From an uncultured SAR86 cluster bacterium (GTDB taxonomy: Bacteria > Pseudomonadota > Gammaproteobacteria > Magnimaribacterales > D2472), in assembly GCA_902520725.1 (NCBI GenBank), contig CABYPB010000008.1, positions 1 through 55,532 of the forward strand: a stretch of 55,532 nt of DNA. Reading direction: 5' to 3'. The position numbers and the translations under genes were made by a program. The notes below the pieces were generated by a model, which saw only the letters and a program-made list of their open reading frames with translations, was not told where the DNA came from and did not search any database. Below, one piece after another: positions 27,340-35,698 of the stretch (position 1 is the stretch's first letter; each line of letters opens with the position of its first letter).

Positions 27340-28527
27340 ATGGAAGATGCTTTAAAAATAATTAATAGGGGAACAGATGAAATACTTACAGAAACTGATC
27401 TCGAAAAGAAACTAAAATCAGGTAAGCAGCTTGTAATAAAAGCTGGTTTCGATCCAACTGCACCTGACTTGCATCTTGGTCACACTGTTTTACTAAACAA
27501 ACTTAGACACTTTCAAGATTTAGGTCATAAAGTAATATTTTTAATTGGTGATTTTACTGGAAGAATTGGAGATCCATCAGGCAAAAATAAAACAAGGCCA
27601 ACATTAGATTCAAAAAATCTTATTGAGAATGCAAAGACATATGAAAAACAAGTCTTTAAAATTTTAAAAAAAGAACTTACAGAAATTAAATTTAATTCTG
27701 AATGGTGTGATCAGCTTGGAGCAGATGGGTTAATAAAGCTTGCTTCAAAATATAATGTTGCAAGAATGCTTGAAAGAGACGATTTTAATAAAAGATTTAC
27801 ATCAAATAAAAGTATTGCTATCCATGAATTTTTATATCCACTTGTCCAAGGATATGACTCAGTTGCTCTAAAAGCTGATGTTGAGTGTGGAGGAACAGAT
27901 CAAAAATTTAATCTTTTGGTTGGAAGAGAACTACAAAGAGATTACGATCAGGATCCACAAGTTGTTATCACTGTTCCTATTCTTGAAGGCCTTGATGGCG
28001 AAAAGAAAATGTCTAAATCATTAGATAACTATGTTGCTATAGACGAAGATCCTGATGAGATGTTCGGAAAAATTATGTCTATATCTGATGATCTAATGTG
28101 GAGATGGTTTGAGCTTTTAAGTTTCATGCCCGAAGAACAAATATCTAAATTAAAAGATGAAATGAATATAGGTAAAAATCCGAGAGATATTAAATTTGTC
28201 TTAGCAGAAGAACTTATAGATAGGTTTCACGAAGATGGAGATGGAAAAAAATGTAAAGAGACTTTCTTAAATAGATTCCAAAAAGGACATATGCCAGATG
28301 AAATTGAATTAATCGAAGTTAAAATTGAAAAAGATACAATCCTCTTGGTCAATCTTTTGAAAAATACAAATATGATTAGCAGTATTTCTGAGGGAAATAG
28401 ATTAATTAAACAAGGCGGAATTAAGATTAATTCTAAAAAGGTTGAAGACTCAAAATTAGAAATTTCAAAAGGAACTGAAGATGTCTATCAAGTTGGTAAA
28501 AGAAAGTTCCTTAAAATAAAAGTTTAA
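27340..28527 (+). CDS. tyrS: Tyrosyl-tRNA synthetase
   Basis: Class I aminoacyl-tRNA synthetase charging tRNA-Tyr. [19 protein letters not shown] contains the HIGH-type motif (HLGH about residue 45), and [11 protein letters not shown] has KMSKS at about residue 223. The HLGH spacing after FDPTAPD and a C-terminal S4 RNA-binding domain ([16 protein letters not shown], about residues 350-365) place it in the TyrZ-like subgroup common in Proteobacteria. Length 395 is standard. It is followed after 2 bp by the FKBP lipoprotein gene. Confidence 0.97.
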   Translation: MEDALKIINRGTDEILTETDLEKKLKSGKQLVIKAGFDPTAPDLHLGHTVLLNKLRHFQDLGHKVIFLIGDFTGRIGDPSGKNKTRPTLDSKNLIENAKTYEKQVFKILKKELTEIKFNSEWCDQLGADGLIKLASKYNVARMLERDDFNKRFTSNKSIAIHEFLYPLVQGYDSVALKADVECGGTDQKFNLLVGRELQRDYDQDPQVVITVPILEGLDGEKKMSKSLDNYVAIDEDPDEMFGKIMSISDDLMWRWFELLSFMPEEQISKLKDEMNIGKNPRDIKFVLAEELIDRFHEDGDGKKCKETFLNRFQKGHMPDEIELIEVKIEKDTILLVNLLKNTNMISSISEGNRLIKQGGIKINSKKVEDSKLEISKGTEDVYQVGKRKFLKIKV

Positions 28528-28529
28528 TT

Positions 28530-28982
28530 ATGAAAAATTTTTTAACCCTCTTTAGCTTATTTATATTAATTTCATGTGTCCAAGATAGCCCAAACGTTAA
28601 GCAAATTGAAAATATGCAGTTCTTTATAGATAACAAAAAGAATGTTGAGGTTGTTGAAATTGAACCAGGGCTCCAGTATTCAGTTATTAATCAAGGTGAT
28701 GCAAGTGGATCAAACCCGGAATTAAATCAAACTATAACTGCTCATTTTCATGGCACTCTCACTAATGGAGAAGTTTTTTGGAGCTCTCTTGATACCGAAC
28801 CATTAGAAATAGAATTATCAAAATTAATCATAGGTTGTCAAAAGGCAATATCTTTAATGAAGAAAGGAGATAAGTGGATGGTATATATTGACCCAACTAT
28901 GGCCTATGGTGAGGAAGGTAGACCAGGTATACCTTCTAACTCAATTCTCATCTTTGAAATAGAATTATTAGAAATAATCTAA
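28530..28982 (+). CDS. FKBP-type peptidyl-prolyl isomerase-like lipoprotein
   Basis: A 150-residue periplasmic lipoprotein: signal MKNFLTLFSLFILISC with lipidated Cys16, then a single FKBP domain from about residue 70. The fold is recognisable from ITAHFHGTLTNGEVF, MKKGDKWMVYIDPTMAYGEEG and IPSNSILIFEIELLE. Two active-site positions differ from FKBP12: the Asp after Phe in the KFDSS strand is Trp (VFWSS), and the pocket-floor Trp of IRGWEEG is Cys (IIGCQKA). Isomerase activity may therefore be weak or lost, leaving a chaperone role (inference). It starts 2 bp after tyrS and is presumably co-transcribed. Confidence 0.85.
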   Translation: MKNFLTLFSLFILISCVQDSPNVKQIENMQFFIDNKKNVEVVEIEPGLQYSVINQGDASGSNPELNQTITAHFHGTLTNGEVFWSSLDTEPLEIELSKLIIGCQKAISLMKKGDKWMVYIDPTMAYGEEGRPGIPSNSILIFEIELLEII

Positions 28983-29099
28983 GCTTTGATTAAAGGATTA
29001 TAGTTTATAAATATTAGACCAAACCAAGCCTTGTTGTATTCAAGTATTTTTTCTAATACATTTTTCATAATTCATTTTATCAGAACTTTTTTTGAATTA

Positions 29100-29178
29100 T
29101 GGTGGGCCTGGGAAGACTCGAACTTCCGACCTCTCGATTATCAGTCGAACGCTCTAACCAAAACTGAGCTACAGGCCC
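29100..29178 (-). tRNA. tRNA-Ile (anticodon GAU)
   Basis: On the minus strand the sequence folds into a complete cloverleaf: a perfect 7-bp acceptor stem GGGCCTG/CAGGCCC, a D arm GCTC/GAGC, an anticodon stem TTCGA/TCGAG around loop CTGATAA (anticodon GAT), and a T arm GGAAG/CTTCC with loop TTCGAGT. The discriminator A and an encoded CCA (29100-29102) follow. The D loop is 11 nt. tRNA-Ile(GAU) is normally inside rRNA operons between 16S and 23S; here it stands alone with its own promoter. Confidence 0.97.
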
Positions 29179-29193
29179 TAATTACGAATGAGC

Positions 29194-29222
29194 ATTCTAC
29201 CTTTGAATTAGTCTTTCGACAA
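29194..29222 (-). promoter_or_regulatory. Sigma70-type promoter of the tRNA-Ile gene
   Basis: On the minus strand TTGTCG (29217-29222, -35, 4 of 6 consensus) and TAGAAT (29194-29199, -10, 5 of 6) are separated by exactly 17 bp. The tRNA starts 15 nt after the -10 box, allowing a short 5' leader. The -35 box ends 5 bp short of the stop codon of the upstream membrane-protein gene, so the tRNA need not depend on that gene's transcription. Confidence 0.7.
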
Positions 29223-29227
29223 TTGCT

Positions 29228-29902
29228 CTATAAAGTTTTCAGTGACTTATAAAGAGTAAAGAAGATATAACCTAATGGGATTATAAAAATATATTCAGTT
29301 ATTGATAGAATAAAGATTTGAACAATTCCAGCAGGAATAATACTGCCAAGCACTAAAGCTGAAATTAGAATTAAACTCATGAAGATTAAAGTGAACATAA
29401 ATAATTTTGATCCATGTTCATCTGTTTTTTCCCATGAAGAGCTTATAGACTCTGATATTTTACTATCCTCATACATTATTTGCGCAGCAAATAAGCCAAA
29501 TCTTGCAGATAAATAAATACCAGGAAGTATTAATAATAAATAACCAAATGCAGTAACAATAGTTACTAAAATATATGCTCCAAATAATGGGAAAAATTTT
29601 GATAGACCAGCTTGCAGAGCACTTATTGGGTTGATAGATTTACCTGTATCAATCGACATGTATGCGATCCATACCCCACCTAAAAATGATATTTGCACAA
29701 CAAGACCGATTAACCCAACTAATCCAATCATTAGAGAATTATTCTCAAAAAACTCAAAAAAGTCTTCTGGTTGAGTCATTTCATTTAAAGGCGATACCAA
29801 GTAACCAAGTATAGTTTCCATTGCAATAATTGGGAGTCCTAGTATCAAGAAGAATTTCCAATTTGCAAATGCAAAACTCCATGCAGCTTTAAATTGATTC
29901 AT
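29228..29902 (-). CDS. Multi-pass membrane protein, YciC/UPF0259-like
   Basis: A 224-residue inner-membrane protein with about five or six hydrophobic segments and no signal peptide. The stretch LLILPGIYLSARFGLFAAQIMYEDSKIS followed by ESISSSWEKT matches the pattern of YciC-type and glycerophosphodiester-phosphodiesterase membrane domains (PGIYLxxR, then E, then SW). Molecular function is unknown in this group. It is divergent from the prolyl oligopeptidase gene with only 28 bp between the starts, so promoters must overlap. Confidence 0.65.
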   Translation of the reverse strand: MNQFKAAWSFAFANWKFFLILGLPIIAMETILGYLVSPLNEMTQPEDFFEFFENNSLMIGLVGLIGLVVQISFLGGVWIAYMSIDTGKSINPISALQAGLSKFFPLFGAYILVTIVTAFGYLLLILPGIYLSARFGLFAAQIMYEDSKISESISSSWEKTDEHGSKLFMFTLIFMSLILISALVLGSIIPAGIVQIFILSITEYIFIIPLGYIFFTLYKSLKTL

Positions 29903-29930
29903 ATCGCAATTGTAAAGTAATATATTTAAT

Positions 29931-32030
29931 ATGTATAAATTTTCTATCTATCTATCATTACTTTTAATTATTTCTTGCAGCAATTCTGATATGAAAATTA
30001 ATTATCCAGAATCTAAGAAAGTTAATTTCTCTGAAAAACTTCATGGCTATGAAATCACAGATTCTTATAGATGGCTTGAAGACTTTACTAGTGAAGATTC
30101 AATTGAATGGGTTCAAAGACAAAATGAGTTTACTCAAGAATATATTAAAAAAAATAAATACAAAAAAAATATATCAAATTACTTAGAAACAATTTGGGAA
30201 AGTGAGTCAATATCAATTCCCTATAAAATCAAAGACAAAACTTTTTATTATTTTAATGATGGAACATTTCAACAAAGCAAATTAATGATAAGAGATTGTG
30301 ATGATTGTGAAGAAAGAGTTTTAATAGATCCAAATACTTTTTCTGAGGATGGAACTGTATCCCTTGGTGGTACAAGTGTAAGTAATGATGCAACTCATAT
30401 GGCATTTTCAATTTCTGATGGTGGTTCTGATTGGAGGACCTGGAAAGTTATTAATATAGAAACTGGTGAAGTATTGGAAGATGAACTCAAGTGGGCAAAG
30501 TTTTCTGGTGCATCCTGGGAAAATGATGATAGTGGTTTTTACTATCGAAGATATGAAGAACCTAAAGGAGAACTTTTAAAGGAATTAAATGAATCTCCTA
30601 AATTAATGTTTCACAAAATTGGTACAAATCAGTCTGAAGATAAGTTAATTTACGAAAATCTTGATAATCCAAGATGGGGATTTGGAATTACTGTAATAAA
30701 AGACAGTGAAATGAAATTGTTGTCTATTTCAGAAGGGACTGATGATAGAAACAAGATATACATAAAATTAGATAAAAATAGTGATTTTATTCCGATTATT
30801 GATGAATTAATTGGGACATATAGCTTTATTGATAGCAAAGATAATATTTTGTGGTTTTATACGACTGAAAATGCTCCAAATGGGAAAATTGTTAATCTCG
30901 AAATAAAAAATGGGTCTTTTGTATGGAATGAAGTCATTCCAGAATCTAAAAAAGCTATAAGATCAGTAAATATTGTTAATAATTTATTTATTATTAATTA
31001 TTTAGAAGATACTTTTTCTCAAATTAGTTTTTTTGATTTGTCAGGTGAACTTATTTCTAATTTATCTCCACCCAAACAAGGTACTATTAGTGGATTTGGT
31101 GGTGGAATTGAAGACAGTAGTTCTTATTTTGCAATCACAAATTATGTTACTCCTAGGGAAATATATGAAATAGATCTGACTGATCAATCCTTTAAATTAT
31201 TTTGGAAGGAAGAACTTGTTGGGTATAACTCGGAAGAGTATGTTTCAAAGTTAGATTTTTATTCGTCAAAAGATGGTACCAAAATTCCAATTCACATAAG
31301 TCATAAGAAAAATTTAGTTATCAATGAAGAAACACCATTATTAATTTATGGTTATGGAGGTTTCAACATTTCAATACTTCCAAATTTTAGTAAAAATCAA
31401 ACAGCATGGAAAAACCAAAACGGAGTGTATGCTGTTGCAAATTTAAGAGGTGGTGCTGAATATGGAGATGCTTGGCACGAGGCAGGCATGTTATTTAATA
31501 AGCAAAATGTTTTTGATGATTTTGCTTACGCTGCAAAATTTTTACATTCAAAGAAAATTGGTTCGCCAGAAACTACAGCTATTGATGGAAGATCAAATGG
31601 TGGGCTTTTGGTGGCAGCAACCATGCTTCAAAATCCAGACCTATTTAAAGTAGCAATTCCTCAGGTTGGAGTATTAGATATGCTCAGGTTTAATAAATTC
31701 ACAATTGGATGGGCTTGGGAAAGTGATTATGGCTCTTCAAATAAAAAAGATGAATTTGAAAATTTGCTAGCATATTCACCACTTCACAATATTAAATCTG
31801 ATGTTTGTTATCCAACAACACTTATAACAACCGCGAGTCGTGATGACAGAGTTGTTCCTTCTCACTCATTTAAATTTGCTGCAAAATTACAGGAATTACA
31901 ATCTTGTGATAATCCTATTTTAATAAGAGTAGAAGATAGGGCCGGTCATGGTTCAGGAACCCCAAAAGATAAAAGAATAAACCAAATATCCGAAATCTAT
32001 GGATACGCTTTAAATGTTATAAATAACTGA
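29931..32030 (+). CDS. Prolyl oligopeptidase (S9A) lipoprotein
   Basis: Serine peptidase cleaving short peptides after proline (or basic residues in the oligopeptidase B branch). A lipoprotein signal (MYKFSIYLSLLLIISC, Cys16) places it in the periplasm. The N-terminal propeller runs to about residue 420, starting with GYEITDSYRWLEDF, the usual S9A opening. The hydrolase domain holds the nucleophile in DGRSNGGLL (Ser555; GRSNGG instead of GGSNGG), the acid in SRDDRVVPSHS (about 638-639), and His673 in RAGHGSGTP. Length 699 is typical. It probably supports peptide use from the environment. Confidence 0.93.
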   Translation: MYKFSIYLSLLLIISCSNSDMKINYPESKKVNFSEKLHGYEITDSYRWLEDFTSEDSIEWVQRQNEFTQEYIKKNKYKKNISNYLETIWESESISIPYKIKDKTFYYFNDGTFQQSKLMIRDCDDCEERVLIDPNTFSEDGTVSLGGTSVSNDATHMAFSISDGGSDWRTWKVINIETGEVLEDELKWAKFSGASWENDDSGFYYRRYEEPKGELLKELNESPKLMFHKIGTNQSEDKLIYENLDNPRWGFGITVIKDSEMKLLSISEGTDDRNKIYIKLDKNSDFIPIIDELIGTYSFIDSKDNILWFYTTENAPNGKIVNLEIKNGSFVWNEVIPESKKAIRSVNIVNNLFIINYLEDTFSQISFFDLSGELISNLSPPKQGTISGFGGGIEDSSSYFAITNYVTPREIYEIDLTDQSFKLFWKEELVGYNSEEYVSKLDFYSSKDGTKIPIHISHKKNLVINEETPLLIYGYGGFNISILPNFSKNQTAWKNQNGVYAVANLRGGAEYGDAWHEAGMLFNKQNVFDDFAYAAKFLHSKKIGSPETTAIDGRSNGGLLVAATMLQNPDLFKVAIPQVGVLDMLRFNKFTIGWAWESDYGSSNKKDEFENLLAYSPLHNIKSDVCYPTTLITTASRDDRVVPSHSFKFAAKLQELQSCDNPILIRVEDRAGHGSGTPKDKRINQISEIYGYALNVINN

Positions 32031-32124
32031 TATACGGTTATAAATAATCCATTAATAACATATAGAAATTAATACAAAATTACCACTTTTAAATATGATA
32101 AATATCTTTTAATATAACTCATAG

Positions 32125-32206
32125 ATGCAAAGGGGTGGCTTAAAAACCTGAGATCTTATGAAACTCTTTGAACCTGATCAACACAATAGTTGCGGAGGAA
32201 TTGCAT
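32125..32206 (+). promoter_or_regulatory. TPP riboswitch (THI element) with embedded Shine-Dalgarno
   Basis: Conserved THI-box segments occur in order and spacing: GGGGTGGC (32132-32139), CTGAGA (32148-32153), TTTGAACCTGATC (32167-32179) and GCGGAGGAA (32192-32200). P1 is closed by ATGCAA (32125-32130) with TTGCAT (32201-32206), a perfect 6-bp helix. P5 is CAAC/GTTG around ACAATA. The Shine-Dalgarno GGAGG (32194-32198) is inside the last conserved strand, 8 nt before the ATG at 32207. TPP binding should therefore hide the ribosome site directly, with no separate expression platform. It controls the TonB receptor and probably the two genes behind it. Confidence 0.93.
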
Positions 32207-34300
32207 ATGAATATCAGAAACAAATTTTTATTTTTAATACCTATATTATTTTCTATTTTTATTTTTTCACAAGATGTTGAAGAAATAATTGTTAAAGGTG
32301 AATATAGAGAAAAACCTATAAATGAAGAAGATTCAAGTATCAGCATTATTCAGTCTGAAAAAATAGAGTCTCAAGCAATAAAACATTTTCAACAACTTTC
32401 TTATCTTGTACCAAATTTAAATTATGCCGCCTCAGATTCAAGAGCAAGATATTTTCAAATTCGTGGAATCGGAGAAAGGTCTGGTTATCAAGGCACACCT
32501 AATTCTTCTGTAGGTTTTTTGATAGATGATATTGATTATTCTGGACAAGGTGGAATCGCAACTTTATTTGATGTTGATCAAGTTGAAGTTTACCGAGGTC
32601 CTCAAGGTTCTAGAACAGGAGCAAATGCTCTTGCAGGATTAATTTATATAAAGACCAAAGAACCAACCGATGAATTTGAAGGAACTTCTGAATTAACTAT
32701 CGGTGATTATGGAACACAAAATATTGGTTTTGCATTTGGCGGCCCAATGAAAAATAAAAAATTAAAATATCGTCTTGTTGTTAGATCTGATTATGCAGAT
32801 GGCTTTAGAAAAAATATTTACTTAAACAAATCAGATACTTCAAAAAAAGATGAACTTACACTGCGGTACAAAATAAACTGGGAACTTAATAAAAATACAA
32901 ATATAGATTTACTAATTTCTAAAGTTGAGATGAATGATCCAGCAGATATTTGGACTATTGATGGGAGTTTAAATACCCTATCTGATCGTCCTGGAATGGA
33001 TTCACAAAATACTGACTCATTTAAAGTAAAAATTTCTAAGAATTTTAACAATTTTGAACTACAAAGCATCACAAGCACTACAAAAACTGGTGTTGTTTTC
33101 AGTTATGATGCAGATTGGGGGAATTATGAATCCCATTTTCCTTTCACGTATGATTATTTTTCAGAAACATTAAGAAAAAGAGATACTTTTAGTCAAGAAT
33201 TGCGTATTTTGTCAAAAAAAACTGATTTTTCTATAAAAAATCCATTTGAATGGATTTTTGGCTTTAATTTTAGTGAGTTGGACGAAATAAATACAACTAA
33301 AGATGATGGAATTTACGGTGATCCATCTGATCCTTATGGTCCTTATGCAAGTCAAACGGTAGTCTCTCGAGATTATGATTCTGAGAGCTTATCGTTATTT
33401 GGAAATATTGATTATTTTTTAACAGATAATTATAAGATTGTTTTTGGATTAAGATGGGAGAGCTGGGAATCAAAATACAGCGATTCAAATAATGAATCCT
33501 TTAACCCATCTGACAACATGAACGGAGGAAAGATTTCATTAGTTAAAAATAATAATGATAACTCAAATATTTATTTTTCAATCGCTCGTGGTTATAAACA
33601 AGGTGGATTCAATCTTGGACTTGATGCCACTGATGATTCAATAAAAAAATCTCTTACGTATGATCCAGAATTTCTAACGAACTATGAGATTGGTATTAAC
33701 TCAAATATGTCAAAGTTCAATTATTCTCTAGTTATGTTTTTTTCAAAGAGAGAAGATCAGCAAGTTTTAATATCCAAGCAAATAGACCCAACTGATCCAA
33801 ATACATTTTCTTTCTTAACTCAAAATGCTGCTGAGGGAGAGAATTATGGATTAGAAGTTAACACAAATTATTTTATAAGTGATAGCTTAAATTTATTTGC
33901 CAATTTAGGAATCTTAAAAACTAAAATCAAAAATTGGGAGTCCAGAGTTGATTTGCAGAATAGGTCTCAAGCACATGCTCCTAAAAAATCATATTCAATT
34001 GGAGCTAACTTTGATCTAAATAATAATCTATATATTAAACTTGATATAAATGGAAAAAGTAGTTTCTATTATTCAAATTCTCATAATAATAAATCAAAAA
34101 AATACCAACTGCTTAATACAACAATTGGCTATTCAAAAGCTAATCTTTCGGCAGAATTTTGGATAAGAAATGTTTTTGATAAATACTACTCAACTAGAGG
34201 TTTCTTCTTTGGTAATGAGGCACCAGATTTCATTGAAACTTTATATAGAAGGCAAGGGGATCCTAGAAATATTGGCTTTACTGTAAGATATAAATTTTAA
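32207..34300 (+). CDS. TonB-dependent outer-membrane receptor, probably for thiamin or a precursor
   Basis: Outer-membrane beta-barrel receptor of about 697 residues. It has a signal peptide (MNIRNKFLFLIPILFSIFIFS), a short TonB-box-like stretch (VEEIIVKGEY), a plug domain with YFQIRGIGERSGYQGTP and VEVYRGPQGSRTGANALAGLIYI, and a barrel ending in Phe (GFTVRYKF), as required for Bam insertion. A frame from a TTG at 32168 would run through the riboswitch, so the ATG at 32207, with GGAGG 8 nt upstream, is the start. Substrate is inferred from the TPP riboswitch and the adjacent pnuT; candidates are thiamin, HMP or other breakdown products. Confidence 0.92.
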   Translation: MNIRNKFLFLIPILFSIFIFSQDVEEIIVKGEYREKPINEEDSSISIIQSEKIESQAIKHFQQLSYLVPNLNYAASDSRARYFQIRGIGERSGYQGTPNSSVGFLIDDIDYSGQGGIATLFDVDQVEVYRGPQGSRTGANALAGLIYIKTKEPTDEFEGTSELTIGDYGTQNIGFAFGGPMKNKKLKYRLVVRSDYADGFRKNIYLNKSDTSKKDELTLRYKINWELNKNTNIDLLISKVEMNDPADIWTIDGSLNTLSDRPGMDSQNTDSFKVKISKNFNNFELQSITSTTKTGVVFSYDADWGNYESHFPFTYDYFSETLRKRDTFSQELRILSKKTDFSIKNPFEWIFGFNFSELDEINTTKDDGIYGDPSDPYGPYASQTVVSRDYDSESLSLFGNIDYFLTDNYKIVFGLRWESWESKYSDSNNESFNPSDNMNGGKISLVKNNNDNSNIYFSIARGYKQGGFNLGLDATDDSIKKSLTYDPEFLTNYEIGINSNMSKFNYSLVMFFSKREDQQVLISKQIDPTDPNTFSFLTQNAAEGENYGLEVNTNYFISDSLNLFANLGILKTKIKNWESRVDLQNRSQAHAPKKSYSIGANFDLNNNLYIKLDINGKSSFYYSNSHNNKSKKYQLLNTTIGYSKANLSAEFWIRNVFDKYYSTRGFFFGNEAPDFIETLYRRQGDPRNIGFTVRYKF

Positions 34301-34305
34301 TTCGA

Positions 34306-34878
34306 ATGCCTTCAATTATTATTGAAATATTGGCCGTTACTACTGCATTATTATATCTTTTTCTTGCCGCAGAAGAAGATGTAAAGTGCTGGTATGCCGC
34401 TATAATTAGTTCTTCTTTATATTTTTATATAATGCTCAATGCTAACTTAATCATGGAAGCTTATCTCCAGATTTTTTATATAGGGATGGCAATTTTTGGT
34501 TTTTTCCAATGGAGAAAATCATATGCTAACAATGAACCAATTAAGATTAAATCCTGGGAATTAAAAACGCATATTTATGTGATTGCTACCATCATAATTA
34601 TCTCATTATTATCAGGGATTTTACTAAGCAAATATACAAACGCAGCATTACCATTTCTTGATGCAATAACAACATTCGGAGCAATAATAACAACCTATAT
34701 GGTGGCTAAAAAGGTCTTAGAGAATTGGATATATTGGTTTGTAATAGACTCTATTTCAATATATATATTTGTGTCTAGAGAGCTTTTTTTAACAGCTATA
34801 TTATTTCTAGTTTACTTAATAATAATTATTTTTGGATATATCTCCTGGAAGAAAACCCTACAAGAACAATATGAATGA
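34306..34878 (+). CDS. pnuT: PnuC-family transporter, thiamin-type (PnuT)
   Basis: Inner-membrane facilitator of 190 residues with about seven hydrophobic segments. The family signature is clear: YLQIFYIGMAIFGFFQWRK in the middle, and NWIYWFVIDSISIYIFVSRE followed by AILFLVYLIIIIFGYISWKK near the C-terminus. PnuC members move NMN, riboflavin (PnuX) or thiamin (PnuT) down their gradient and rely on intracellular phosphorylation for trapping. It starts 5 bp after the TonB receptor under TPP control, which indicates thiamin. The next gene is a kinase, as expected for metabolic trapping. Confidence 0.85.
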   Translation: MPSIIIEILAVTTALLYLFLAAEEDVKCWYAAIISSSLYFYIMLNANLIMEAYLQIFYIGMAIFGFFQWRKSYANNEPIKIKSWELKTHIYVIATIIIISLLSGILLSKYTNAALPFLDAITTFGAIITTYMVAKKVLENWIYWFVIDSISIYIFVSRELFLTAILFLVYLIIIIFGYISWKKTLQEQYE

Positions 34879-35698
34879 AATTAACGAAGATCTTAAAAAA
34901 TCTAAGATAAATTTTGAAATAATAAATAAAATCAGAAGTGGCATTACAGCAAATACGTATTTAGCAAAATATAAAAAAAATAAATCAATTATAAAAGTAT
35001 TCAAAAAACAAAAATACAAATTAATAACCAACCAATTTCAATCCAATTTTATTAAAGAGCAATTAGTTAATAAAAAATTATTTCCAGAAGTTACCTATCT
35101 TAATAGAAAAGAGGGGATTTTAATTTATAAATATTTTGAAGAAAATAGTATTAAATTGAGTAGAAGCAAGACAATAGAATTACTTGGAATTTCTCTTACT
35201 AAATTGCACTCAATTAAATCAAATAAAAATATTAAAACATTTGAACATCAAATAACTGCATATAATAAAATTTTAAAATCTAATAAGAATACTAAACTTA
35301 TAAAAAAAGCAAATTATCTCCTTAAAAAAATTGAGTCATATGAAAACGGAGAGAAAGTTTTTTCGCATAATGATCTGAATCCCACAAATATATTATTTAG
35401 TAGAGAAGATATACGCTTTATAGATTTTGAGTATTCTAGTATGAATAGCAGATTCTGTGATATTTCTAGAATAGTAGAATCTTTTAATATTAATGACGAG
35501 GAAATTAATGTTTTATTAAGTTCTTATGGTATTAAAACTAATTCAAGTGTTTTGGAAATTATTAAAGATTGGAGTCTAATGAATTTATATTTAGATCTAA
35601 TTTGGGCTTATGTTATGAATAAAGTGCAAAAAGGTTCAATTAAAAACAATTATATAAATGGATTAGAGCTTAAATTAGACAATAAAGGCAATGAATAA
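34871..35698 (+). CDS. Aminoglycoside/choline-kinase-fold small-molecule kinase, putative thiamin kinase
   Basis: A 275-residue protein with the APH/ThiK fold. The Brenner motif is FSHNDLNPTNILF (catalytic Asp about 174, Asn about 179), and the metal-binding motif is IRFIDFEYSSMN. The N-lobe has the glycine-poor loop IRSGITANTYLAKY and Lys-Val at KSIIKVFKK. The start is set at the ATG 34871, overlapping pnuT by 8 bp; a longer frame from 34832 is less likely. From context it should phosphorylate imported thiamin (like E. coli ThiK/YcfN), making thiamin monophosphate that ThiL would need to finish. Choline or another alcohol is an alternative. It is extremely Lys/Asn/Ile-rich. Confidence 0.7.
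   Translation: MNEINEDLKKSKINFEIINKIRSGITANTYLAKYKKNKSIIKVFKKQKYKLITNQFQSNFIKEQLVNKKLFPEVTYLNRKEGILIYKYFEENSIKLSRSKTIELLGISLTKLHSIKSNKNIKTFEHQITAYNKILKSNKNTKLIKKANYLLKKIESYENGEKVFSHNDLNPTNILFSREDIRFIDFEYSSMNSRFCDISRIVESFNINDEEINVLLSSYGIKTNSSVLEIIKDWSLMNLYLDLIWAYVMNKVQKGSIKNNYINGLELKLDNKGNE

Noticed and set aside
29044-29059. Hairpin GTATT/AATAC after the FKBP gene as a terminator
   Set aside because: The stem is only five base pairs, four of them A-T, so it is too weak to call.
29031-29252. 73-codon plus-strand frame containing WAWEDSNFRPLDYQSNALT
   Set aside because: It is the antisense reading of the tRNA-Ile gene, a well-known false-gene pattern; the tRNA cloverleaf is complete.
32168-32206. 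Upstream TTG start extending the TonB receptor by 13 codons
   Set aside because: It would translate through the riboswitch core; the ATG at 32207 has GGAGG 8 nt upstream and a proper signal peptide.
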